A stretch of DNA of 64,000 nt from an uncultured Aquimarina sp. (GTDB lineage: Bacteria > Bacteroidota > Bacteroidia > Flavobacteriales > Flavobacteriaceae), in NCBI GenBank assembly GCA_947498765.1, contig CANMLG010000016.1, positions 186,001-250,000 of the forward strand, in the 5' to 3' direction. This document shows, one piece after another, positions 35,140-43,906 of the stretch; positions within the stretch are counted from its first letter, which is position 1, and each line of letters opens with the position of its first letter. Under the pieces are notes generated by a model. It made no database searches, was not told the origin of the DNA, and was given only the letters and a program-made list of their open reading frames with translations. The position numbers were made by a program, and so were the translations under genes.

Positions 35140-36537
35140 TTGGAAAAACTAAAATTAAAAGAGAAAATTGGTTATGGCTTTGGGGATTTTGCATCGTCAA
35201 TGTTTTGGAAAATGTTTGGCGTGTATTTGTTGTTTTTTTATACAGATATTTTTGGAATTTCGGCTGCGGTAGTTGGTACTATGTTTTTAGTTACTAGGGT
35301 GTTTGATGGTATTAATGATCCATTAATGGGAATAATAGCTGATAGAACCGATACTAAATGGGGTAAATTCAGGCCTTACTTGCTTTGGATGTGTGTCCCT
35401 TTCGCTTTGTTTGGAGTGCTTACATTTACTACACCAGATTTAAGTGTATCAAATAAAATTATATATGCATATGTAACTTATTGTTTAATGATGGTATTTT
35501 ATACTACCGTTAATGTGCCCTACGCTTCATTAATGGGGGTAATGACATCTAATTTAAAGGATCGTACCTCATTGGCTTCGGTTCGGTTTATTTTTGCCTT
35601 TGCTGGCGGGATTTTTGTACTAGCAACAGCAGAATCTTTTGTTGATTTTTTTGCAAAAATAAATGGTAATGGAATAAACCTTCAAAAAGGTTGGCAATAT
35701 ACTATGGCTGTTTATGGGGTGGTTGCCGCACTGTTATTTTATTTCACTTTTCGTTGGACCAAAGAAAGAGTTGAACCTCCAAAAACACAAAAATCAAACT
35801 TAAAAGAAGATTTTAAAAACCTTGCTACTAACCGACCTTGGTTTATTTTGCTCGGAGCAGGGATCTGCTCCTTGATATTTAATTCTATACGTGATGGTTC
35901 TGCTATATATTACTTTAAGTATTATTTCGAAGATCAAAATACGCTTAGTTTCTTTTTTAATAAAATCTCTTTAAGCTATAGTACACTTTATTTGGTGTTA
36001 GGTCAAGCAGCAAACCTTTTAGGAGTAACTTTAGCTAAGCCAGCATCAGATATTTTAGGGAAAAAGAAAACATTTTTAACAGCAATGGGTATAGCGGCTG
36101 TGCTGAGCTGTTTTTTTTATTACTTAAATGAGCTGGATGTTGTTTTAATCTTTGTCCTTCAATTTTTAATAAGCTTGTGTGCGGGTATTATTTTTCCATT
36201 ATTGTGGTCAATGTATGCTGATATAGCAGATTATTCGGAGTGGAAAAGTGGTCGTAGGGCAACTGGGCTTATTTTTTCATCATCATCCATGTCACAAAAA
36301 ATGGGGTGGACCATAGGAGGTGCGTTAACAGGTTGGATATTGGCTTATTATGGTTTTGAAGCCAATGTTGAGCAAACTGAAGAAGCAAAATTAGGAATAC
36401 GTATGATGATGAGTTTTTTACCAGCAGCTGGAGCACTGATGTCTGCAATTATTGTATTCTTTTATAAACTTGATGATGCTTTTATGTTAAAAATTAATGC
36501 TGATTTAATAGAAAAAAGAAAACAAACAAGTTTATAA
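35140..36537 (+). CDS. GPH/MFS-type sugar:cation symporter
   Basis: This 465-residue inner-membrane protein has about twelve membrane helices. Family motifs include the start KIGYGFGDFASSMFWKMFG, the phrase RVFDGINDPLMGIIADRTDTKWGKFRPYL and, near 360, ADIADYSEWKSGRRATGLIFS, typical of glycoside-pentoside-hexuronide symporters. The gene starts with TTG; a stop codon lies two codons upstream. Between a mannanase and a mannosyl-glucose phosphorylase, the likely cargo is mannobiose or short manno-oligosaccharides entering the cytoplasm. Confidence 0.9.
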   Translation: MEKLKLKEKIGYGFGDFASSMFWKMFGVYLLFFYTDIFGISAAVVGTMFLVTRVFDGINDPLMGIIADRTDTKWGKFRPYLLWMCVPFALFGVLTFTTPDLSVSNKIIYAYVTYCLMMVFYTTVNVPYASLMGVMTSNLKDRTSLASVRFIFAFAGGIFVLATAESFVDFFAKINGNGINLQKGWQYTMAVYGVVAALLFYFTFRWTKERVEPPKTQKSNLKEDFKNLATNRPWFILLGAGICSLIFNSIRDGSAIYYFKYYFEDQNTLSFFFNKISLSYSTLYLVLGQAANLLGVTLAKPASDILGKKKTFLTAMGIAAVLSCFFYYLNELDVVLIFVLQFLISLCAGIIFPLLWSMYADIADYSEWKSGRRATGLIFSSSSMSQKMGWTIGGALTGWILAYYGFEANVEQTEEAKLGIRMMMSFLPAAGALMSAIIVFFYKLDDAFMLKINADLIEKRKQTSL

Positions 36538-36585
36538 TAATAAGAGTAACAAACGGAGTTGTTTAGATATAATTAATAGTCTTTT

Positions 36586-37761
36586 ATGAATAATTTAAGT
36601 ACAGATAGTATGGTATTTAGAAATCTTTTCGAAGAGCATGAGGTTTTATTGTCTAAAAAAAATGTTCCAATACCAGATGATAGCGGAATTTTTGTGAGGC
36701 ATAAATATCCTATAATTACAGCACAACATATTCCTTTACATTGGCGGTACGATCTAAATCCAATGACTAATCCAAAAGGTTTAGAGCGTATTGGAGTAAA
36801 TGCAACCTTTAACGCAGGGGCTATAAAATGGAATGATAAATATGTGCTTTGTGTTAGGGTTGAAGGTAAGGATCGTAAATCTTATTTTGCTTTCGCCGAA
36901 AGTGAAAACGGGATTGATAATTTTAGGTTTTGGGATACCCCATTATTATTACCTCAAACCGAGAATCCAGATGTAAATGTTTATGACATGCGTTTAACAC
37001 AACACGAAGATGGTTTTATTTACGGTATATTTTGTACAGAACGAAAGGATCCAAAAGCAAATGATACTTCTTCTGCAATAGCAAATGCTGGAATTATAAG
37101 ATCAAAAGATATGAAAAGTTGGGAACGACTTCCCGATTTGATTTCAAATTCAAATCAACAGCGTAACGTGGTACTGCATCCAGAATTTATTGATGGAAAA
37201 TATGCTTTATACACTAGACCTCAGGATGGTTTTATCGAAACTGGAGCTGGAGGTGGTATTGGATTAGGTTTTGTAAAAGATATGACATATCCTCAAGTAG
37301 GGCATGAGGTTATTATAAATCCAAAAAAATACCACACTATTTACGAAGTAAAAAATGGTCAGGGAGCAGCGCCAATAAAAACAACTGAAGGGTGGCTGCA
37401 TTTAGCTCATGGTGTTCGTAATACAGCTTGGGGTTTACGTTACGTATTATATATGTTTATGACAGCTTTAGATGATGTTTCAAAAATTATTTATGAGCCT
37501 GGAGGTTATTTTTTAGCACCTAATGAACAGGAGATTATTGGAGATGTTGGTAATGTGTTATTTAAAAACGGTTGGATTGCAGATCCTAATGGAACGGTGT
37601 TTATTTATTACGCATCGTCAGATACTCGTATGCATGTAGCTAAAACTTCAATTGATGTTTTAATTGATTATTGTAAAAATACACCAGCTGATAAGTTGAA
37701 TTCATCTGGTTCGGTAAAAAATATACTTGAACTTGTTAAAAGTAACAAAGGTTTTTATTAG
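36586..37761 (+). CDS. GH130 4-O-beta-D-mannosyl-D-glucose phosphorylase
   Basis: This 391-residue cytoplasmic enzyme cleaves mannosyl-glucose with phosphate to mannose-1-phosphate and glucose. Family features are a five-bladed propeller, the opening RYDLNPMTNPKGLERIGVNA, the proton donor D134 in NVYDMRLT, and HPEFIDGKYALYTRPQDGF. The near full-length agreement with the subfamily that works with mannobiose 2-epimerases supports the GH130_1 call over mannosyl-GlcNAc or oligosaccharide phosphorylases. There is no signal peptide. It is 48 bases behind the symporter gene, in the same run. Confidence 0.92.
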   Translation: MNNLSTDSMVFRNLFEEHEVLLSKKNVPIPDDSGIFVRHKYPIITAQHIPLHWRYDLNPMTNPKGLERIGVNATFNAGAIKWNDKYVLCVRVEGKDRKSYFAFAESENGIDNFRFWDTPLLLPQTENPDVNVYDMRLTQHEDGFIYGIFCTERKDPKANDTSSAIANAGIIRSKDMKSWERLPDLISNSNQQRNVVLHPEFIDGKYALYTRPQDGFIETGAGGGIGLGFVKDMTYPQVGHEVIINPKKYHTIYEVKNGQGAAPIKTTEGWLHLAHGVRNTAWGLRYVLYMFMTALDDVSKIIYEPGGYFLAPNEQEIIGDVGNVLFKNGWIADPNGTVFIYYASSDTRMHVAKTSIDVLIDYCKNTPADKLNSSGSVKNILELVKSNKGFY

Positions 37762-38050
37762 TCTTTTCCTTCTAGGGAATTGAAATTAATTTTTTATTAA
37801 ATAACAAATAAACACGAAAATGTTATTGTTTGTAATATGGTTTTTATTTGTTGTTTGTTATGTTTTTTGTGACTTATAGTTAGTAAAATAAAAAATAAGG
37901 ATATTATTTTAATAATAATACAAATAAATGACAGAATAGTCTTAGTGTGTAGGTTGTTGATTAATTAATTTTGAGTACTAGGCTAAAGTAAATTACAAGT
38001 GACTTGATCAGGTTTTTAATAGAATAAAATAACTAAATATAATATCAAAT

Positions 38051-41000
38051 ATGAATAAGCATATTGGGATAAAAAGCAAAATAAGTTTGCTGTTGCTATT
38101 ATTTGGATTTAGTGTCATAAGCCAAACAATTATAGGGCAAAATATAGTTAAAGGAACAGTGTTTGATTCAGATGGTATTGCGTTGCCAGGTGTTACTGTT
38201 TATGAAAAAAATTCCTCAAAAGGCACAGTTACTAATTTTGATGGAAATTACGAAATCGGTGTGGCTTCAAATGGAGTATTAGTATTTAGTTATACTGGAT
38301 TTATTTCGCAAGAAGTTGAAGTGGGAACACGATCAAAAATAGATATGATACTTGTTCAAGATGAGACATTATTGAATGAAGTTGTAGTGGTAGGATATAC
38401 GAGTCAGTTAAAAGAAGATGTTTCTGGCTCAGTAGCAAAAATAAATGTTGATGATTTAACAGCAATACCACAAGTAAGTGTAGATCAATTAATACAAGGA
38501 CGTGCAGCAGGAGTAACGGTAACCCAAAATACAGGTCAACCTGGAGGAGCGGTATCGATAAAAGTCAGAGGAGTAGGTTCAATAAATGCTTCGACAGAGC
38601 CTTTGTATATTATTGATGGTATTCCTTTTTCAAGTGATGTTAGGAATATAGCAGGTAGTGGTCGCTCTTTTGATAATAGTGCGAGTCCTTTATCTGGTAT
38701 TAACCCAAATGATATTGAATCAATTAATATTTTAAAAGATGCTTCTGCAACGGCTATATATGGATCTCGAGGATCCAATGGTGTGGTAATTATAAATACT
38801 AAAAAAGGTAAAAAAAGAGGCGGCGAAATTAAATTTAGTACGTACACTGCTTTTCAGCAACCAGTAAATTTATTACCAGTATTAAATTTAAGAGAATATG
38901 CGGGATTTCAAAATGAATTGAGAACAGTGTTTGGATTTCCAGAAGATCAGGCTATTGTAGAATTTTTACGGCCTGAATTACTAGGAGAGGGAACCCATTG
39001 GCAGCGAGAAATTTTTGACGAAGCTTATTTAATTAATCATCAACTAAGCTTTTCGGGATCAAATGAAAAAACAAATTACTTTTTATCTACAGGATATACT
39101 GATCAAGAAGGAATTGTTAGAGGTTCTGGTTTTGAAAGAATTAGTTTTCGATTAAATCTAGACTCACAGGTTAAAGAAAAGATTAAGATTGGTTTAAATT
39201 TATCGGGGAGTAGAACAGACGAAGATATTATTGCTAATGGCGATTCTCGTGGTGTAGTCGCATTAGCATTAAGAAACAATCCAGCAATAGCGGTATTTAA
39301 TCCAGATGGTTCATTTGCGGGTCCTACTACTTCCGAAGAAATTTCATTAGCATTACCAAATCCGATAGCTCAAATAGAAAGTGTTGATAATACACTTAGA
39401 AGAGATCGATTATTTGCTAAAATTTATGCCGAAATTGATGTGTTTGAAGGTCTTAAATATAGTCCAGAAATTGGAGGAAATTTCGAGTTTAATAATAGCA
39501 GAATTTTTCAAAGAGCATTTAGTTTTGGAGCGATTTCATTTGATACGCCAACAGTTACTAATCGAGATGAAAAAAATCAGTTTTGGATTATAAAAAATGT
39601 TCTTAATTACAATAAACGAATTAATGATCTCCATAATATTACGGCTCTGATAGGTCATGAGGCTCAAGAATCTTCATGGAATGGAGTAGAAACTGTGGGT
39701 ACAGGGTTTGTAGATAATGATTTATCAACTTTAAATGCTTCCGATGGTTTAAATGACCGTAATACAGAATACAAAGGTAGCACAGCTTTAGAATCCTATT
39801 TCGGACAAGCTTTTTACTCCTATGATAATAGGTATAATATTTCGGCTTCTATTAGAGCCGATGGATCATCAAATTTTACTAGAGAAAATCGTTGGGGATA
39901 TTTTCCATCTATAAGTGCGGCATGGAAATTATCCAATGAAAGTTTTATGGAAAATTTTTCTGCCATTCAAGATATAAAAATATATGGAGGCTATGGTGAG
40001 GTAGGAAATCAATCCATTTCTCCATTTTCATTTGGATCACGATTAAATTCACGAGCTACAGATTTAGGAACAGGTTTTTTATTAGCTAATTTTCCGAATC
40101 CTGATTTAAAATGGGAAACATCAAAACAAGTGAATTTAGGGTTAGATTTTTCATTATTCAAAGGGCATTTTAATACAACTATTGAAGTTTATCGAAAGTT
40201 AAATAGTGATTTCTTATTTCAATTAGGCTTAACAGATTTTGTTTTAGGGGGAGTAAATAGGCCGGGATCAATAGCTCCACCATGGGTTAATTTAGGTGAA
40301 ATGGAAAATAAAGGAATTGATGTAACTCTTAACTTTGACACATTTAATACCAAAGATTTTTCATGGAATTCAACAGTTACATTTTCGCACTATAAAAATG
40401 AAGTATTGTCCTTAGTAGATGGTTTACGTATTAATGGACAAACTAATTTAGATGATACCAATGAAGTATTAACACAAACCCGGGTGGGTGATCCTATTGG
40501 AGTTTTTTATGGCTATCAAGTCGAAGGACTTTTCAGATCGGTCGAAGATTTTGAAGGGGCTCCGATACAATTTGGGCAACCTGTTGGTGATGCAAGCATC
40601 CCTGGTCGTACTTGGCTAGGTGATATAAAGTTTAAAGATGTAAATAATGATGGAGTTGTAGATGCAAATGATAGAACGGCAATTGGGAGTCCACATCCAG
40701 ATTTTACATTTTCGTGGCAAAATAATTTTAGGTATAAAAATTTCGAGTTAGGAATATTTCTGCAAGGGTCTTATGGTAATGATGTGTTTAATGCCATAGG
40801 AAGATCATTAACAGCTACTAATTTAACTTTTAGAAATCAATTAACGTCAGTAACTGACTATTGGACACCACAAAATCCGAATGCATCACACCCAAGGTAT
40901 ACAAGCAATGCTACAAGTAATATATTTATTTCCGATAGGTATATTGAAGATGGTTCTTATTTAAGAATACAAAATGTGAGATTGGGTTACACGCTACCCA

Positions 41001-41200
41001 AATTATCATCATTAGAAAAAATAGGAATTTCTAAAGTAGGTATCTATGGATCAATTCAAAATTTACATACGTTCACAAACTATTCAGGTTATGATCCCGA
41101 AGTAGGTGCATTAAATCAAGATCCTTTATTACAAGGAGTAGACAATGGGAGGTACCCATTGGCAAGAACATTCACTTTTGGACTTGACTTAGTATTTTAA
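38051..41200 (+). CDS. SusC/RagA-type TonB-dependent glycan transporter
   Basis: This 1049-residue outer-membrane transporter has a signal peptide (about 1-30), a carboxypeptidase-D regulatory-like domain (about 32-115, VKGTVFDSDGIALPGVTV), a TonB-box-like stretch (LNEVVVVGYTSQLKEDVSGS) and a plug (about 125-240, with QGRAAGVTVTQNTGQPGGAV, IKVRGVGSI and ILKDASATAIYGSRGSNGVV), then a barrel ending in LDLVF. It imports mannan fragments with its SusD partner, encoded 11 bases downstream. A 289-base AT-rich leader precedes it, so it probably has its own promoter. Confidence 0.95.
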   Translation: MNKHIGIKSKISLLLLLFGFSVISQTIIGQNIVKGTVFDSDGIALPGVTVYEKNSSKGTVTNFDGNYEIGVASNGVLVFSYTGFISQEVEVGTRSKIDMILVQDETLLNEVVVVGYTSQLKEDVSGSVAKINVDDLTAIPQVSVDQLIQGRAAGVTVTQNTGQPGGAVSIKVRGVGSINASTEPLYIIDGIPFSSDVRNIAGSGRSFDNSASPLSGINPNDIESINILKDASATAIYGSRGSNGVVIINTKKGKKRGGEIKFSTYTAFQQPVNLLPVLNLREYAGFQNELRTVFGFPEDQAIVEFLRPELLGEGTHWQREIFDEAYLINHQLSFSGSNEKTNYFLSTGYTDQEGIVRGSGFERISFRLNLDSQVKEKIKIGLNLSGSRTDEDIIANGDSRGVVALALRNNPAIAVFNPDGSFAGPTTSEEISLALPNPIAQIESVDNTLRRDRLFAKIYAEIDVFEGLKYSPEIGGNFEFNNSRIFQRAFSFGAISFDTPTVTNRDEKNQFWIIKNVLNYNKRINDLHNITALIGHEAQESSWNGVETVGTGFVDNDLSTLNASDGLNDRNTEYKGSTALESYFGQAFYSYDNRYNISASIRADGSSNFTRENRWGYFPSISAAWKLSNESFMENFSAIQDIKIYGGYGEVGNQSISPFSFGSRLNSRATDLGTGFLLANFPNPDLKWETSKQVNLGLDFSLFKGHFNTTIEVYRKLNSDFLFQLGLTDFVLGGVNRPGSIAPPWVNLGEMENKGIDVTLNFDTFNTKDFSWNSTVTFSHYKNEVLSLVDGLRINGQTNLDDTNEVLTQTRVGDPIGVFYGYQVEGLFRSVEDFEGAPIQFGQPVGDASIPGRTWLGDIKFKDVNNDGVVDANDRTAIGSPHPDFTFSWQNNFRYKNFELGIFLQGSYGNDVFNAIGRSLTATNLTFRNQLTSVTDYWTPQNPNASHPRYTSNATSNIFISDRYIEDGSYLRIQNVRLGYTLPKLSSLEKIGISKVGIYGSIQNLHTFTNYSGYDPEVGALNQDPLLQGVDNGRYPLARTFTFGLDLVF

Positions 41201-41211
41201 ACATAGAAAAG

Positions 41212-42774
41212 ATGAAAAATATCATATTTAAAAATTACTTTACGTGTATTGTGTTAGGGCTTTCGCTAGTGTTTTCATCTTGTGAAGATGAGTTTTTAGA
41301 CAGACCACCAGAAGATGCGTTTAATTCGGCAGAGTTTTATCAAACCGCTGCTCAAATAGAGTCGGGGACTAATGCATTATATACTGTTCCATGGTTTCGG
41401 TATGTGTCCGAAGCGCAATGGCCAATCGGAGAGTTGGCTGGGGGAACAGGAAGAACTTGGGATCCCAGAAATCAAGATTTTGACCTTTTTGCGGTAACAG
41501 GGAGTAATAATACTTTAGGTTTAGCCTGGACATCATTATTTGCCGTAGTAGCACAAGCAAATGGAGTATTAAATTTATTACCCGATACTCCTCCCCAAGG
41601 CGTAACGAACGAGCAATTGAATAATGCTATTGGCGAAGCCCGTGCAATGCGCGCTTTAGCTTATTTTCATATTGTTCGTATATGGGGATCAGTACCAATT
41701 ATTGAAAATAATACCGAACTGGTAGGCGAAAATAGTATTCCAAGACATATTGTTGATGATGTGTATCAGTTTATAAAAAATGACTTGCAATTTGCTGTTG
41801 ATAATATTAGCTATACCAAAGCTAGTGATCCAGGAAGAATTTCAAGTAGTGGAGCCAAAGCATTATTATCTAAAGTGCATTTAACACGAAAAGAATATGC
41901 ACAGGCTTATCAATTGTCAAAAGAAGTGATTGATTCAGGCGAGTTTAAACTTTTGGGAGGAACTGGAGCTGATAGTACAGCAGGGAGTTACAATGACTTA
42001 TTTTTAACAGCTAATGATAATAATTTAGAAAGTATTATTGCATTGCAATGGACAACTTCGGGGGTACCAAATGATGGTAACTCGGTACAAAGCTTTTATG
42101 CACTTTCGGGTATAACAGGTTTTACAGATGGTTTTTCGGCCATAGGGCCATCACTAGATTTACAAGCTACCTATGAAGATATTGAAATGGATCAAAGGTA
42201 TATGGCAACCATTATGCAGCCAGATACTTTTTATCCAGATCTTAATGGAGGCTATACATCACCAGCTCCAGAAAGTGTTGATGCACAAGGGACACGAGCG
42301 GCGGTAAAAAAATACGTAGTAGGAACTCCAGCTACTAACGGAGGTGGTGCTCAAGGGAGTTATCCAAATAATACTTATATGCTCCGCTATGCCGATGTAA
42401 TATTAATAAATGCAGAAGCTATTATTATGGGAGGCGGAGGCTCAATGGCCGAAGCCGAAATAGGAGTAAATAAAATTAGAAATAGAGCAGGTTTACCTTC
42501 AATTACAAATCCAACTTTTGAAACTATTTTTAAAGAACGAAAAATTGAATTTGCTTTTGAAATGATTCATTGGTTTGATGCCATTAGAAGGGATGATGCC
42601 ACAGATTATTTATCCAATGTTGAGCGGGGGTGGTTTTTTAATAATGGAACCGAAGTGTTTTCTCGCAAAGTGACTGTAACTCCCGATAAGTTATTGTTTC
42701 CGTATCCTTCCAATGAAACCTTGAATAACCCTGCTTTGTTAGACACTCCAATTCCTTATCCTAATTTTAATTGA
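41212..42774 (+). CDS. SusD/RagB-type surface glycan-binding lipoprotein
   Basis: This 520-residue lipoprotein (VFSSC, C24) forms the lid of the SusC channel. It opens with the usual EDEFLDRPPEDAFN, has the TPR-like helical half (NAIGEARAMRALAYFHIVRIWGSVPII) and ends with the SusD C-terminal pattern NKIRNRAGLP, FKERKIEFAFE, WFDAIRR and LFPYPSNETLNNP. It is encoded 11 bases after SusC. The aromatic residues that bind glycan cannot be assigned by eye. Confidence 0.95.
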   Translation: MKNIIFKNYFTCIVLGLSLVFSSCEDEFLDRPPEDAFNSAEFYQTAAQIESGTNALYTVPWFRYVSEAQWPIGELAGGTGRTWDPRNQDFDLFAVTGSNNTLGLAWTSLFAVVAQANGVLNLLPDTPPQGVTNEQLNNAIGEARAMRALAYFHIVRIWGSVPIIENNTELVGENSIPRHIVDDVYQFIKNDLQFAVDNISYTKASDPGRISSSGAKALLSKVHLTRKEYAQAYQLSKEVIDSGEFKLLGGTGADSTAGSYNDLFLTANDNNLESIIALQWTTSGVPNDGNSVQSFYALSGITGFTDGFSAIGPSLDLQATYEDIEMDQRYMATIMQPDTFYPDLNGGYTSPAPESVDAQGTRAAVKKYVVGTPATNGGGAQGSYPNNTYMLRYADVILINAEAIIMGGGGSMAEAEIGVNKIRNRAGLPSITNPTFETIFKERKIEFAFEMIHWFDAIRRDDATDYLSNVERGWFFNNGTEVFSRKVTVTPDKLLFPYPSNETLNNPALLDTPIPYPNFN

Positions 42775-42781
42775 TATAAAA

Positions 42782-43858
42782 ATGAAAAAGTATAATTTAC
42801 ATAGTATAAACTTGGTGAGTAAGCTTTGGTTATTTTTAATTATGGGAATAACAATTTCATGTGAAAATGATTTTAAAGAACCCGATCTATTTGATGGAGC
42901 TCCAGCTCCTCCAATAATTACTAGCATAAATGATGCTAAAACAGATGTTGAAGTTGGAACAGGAGTTATTGGAGATTTCTATTACATTAGAGGCGTAAAT
43001 TTAGCTACTGTAAAAACGATAACATATAATGGTCTTGAGGCTGGATTCAATCCCGTTTTTGTTACCAATACATTAATCATTTCAAGAATACCTTTAGAGG
43101 CACCTTTTATAAATACATCCAATAAACTAACGGTTGAAACCCGGTTTGGTAAAGCAGATTTTAATTTGCCATTATTGACTATTACCGATTTTACAGAAAC
43201 TCTATTTGATAATAAAAATGCAGTAGTGTTAAATGGAGGTGATTTTAAGGATGTAAATAAAGTAGTTTTTGCCACTGGAAATGAAAGTCAAGGGAATAGA
43301 GTAGAAAGGGAAGCAACTATTTTAGATCAAAAAAATAATGCCCTTACGGTAGAAGTTCCGGCAGGAGTAATTCAAGCATTTATTGAAGTAGAAAGTAATG
43401 GAGCAACAACAAGGTCCACATCATTTGGTTTTAGTTATCCTATTTTTACCGATGAGTTGATTGATTGGGAATTAGGTGGCTTTAATGGATCTCAGGAATT
43501 ATCAACAGAAGTGGTTTTGGGTTCAACATCCATTAAAAGAACTACAGATCCTTTTGGAGGACTTACTTTTATACCAACACAGGCAGCGGCTCCTTTAATA
43601 ACTCAAGATTTTAGCACAATTTCATTTCAAATATATCCCGAGAGTACTGAGCCTTCTAAAGTAGCTTTAGCACTTAACGACTTTAATGCTCAAATAGTTT
43701 TGGATTTAGAACCCCAACAATGGAATCGATTTGTAATACCGATAACAGATTTATATCCAAGTGGTACAGCTCCCGATAGGATAACTCGAATTGATTTTCA
43801 AGAATTTTCAGGGATATCCACTGTGTTTTATTTTGATCAATTTGGATTTATTGAATAA
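42782..43858 (+). CDS. IPT/TIG-domain surface glycan-binding lipoprotein
   Basis: This 358-residue lipoprotein (ITISC, C27) has two IPT/TIG Ig-like domains (about 45-210, PIITSINDAKTDVEVG, YYIRGVNLATVKTITYNG, then VVLNGGDFKDVNKVVF) and a C-terminal jelly-roll-like binding domain (about 220-358) that ends in STVFYFDQFGFIE. This is the layout of SGBP-B proteins of Bacteroidota glycan loci. It is seven bases after SusD. Its last domain resembles in outline the twin modules of the next gene. Mannan binding is inferred from context. Confidence 0.82.
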   Translation: MKKYNLHSINLVSKLWLFLIMGITISCENDFKEPDLFDGAPAPPIITSINDAKTDVEVGTGVIGDFYYIRGVNLATVKTITYNGLEAGFNPVFVTNTLIISRIPLEAPFINTSNKLTVETRFGKADFNLPLLTITDFTETLFDNKNAVVLNGGDFKDVNKVVFATGNESQGNRVEREATILDQKNNALTVEVPAGVIQAFIEVESNGATTRSTSFGFSYPIFTDELIDWELGGFNGSQELSTEVVLGSTSIKRTTDPFGGLTFIPTQAAAPLITQDFSTISFQIYPESTEPSKVALALNDFNAQIVLDLEPQQWNRFVIPITDLYPSGTAPDRITRIDFQEFSGISTVFYFDQFGFIE

Positions 43859-43906
43859 ATAGTCAGATCGTGTATAAATTGCTTTTTAGGATTAAAAAAA
43901 ATAATT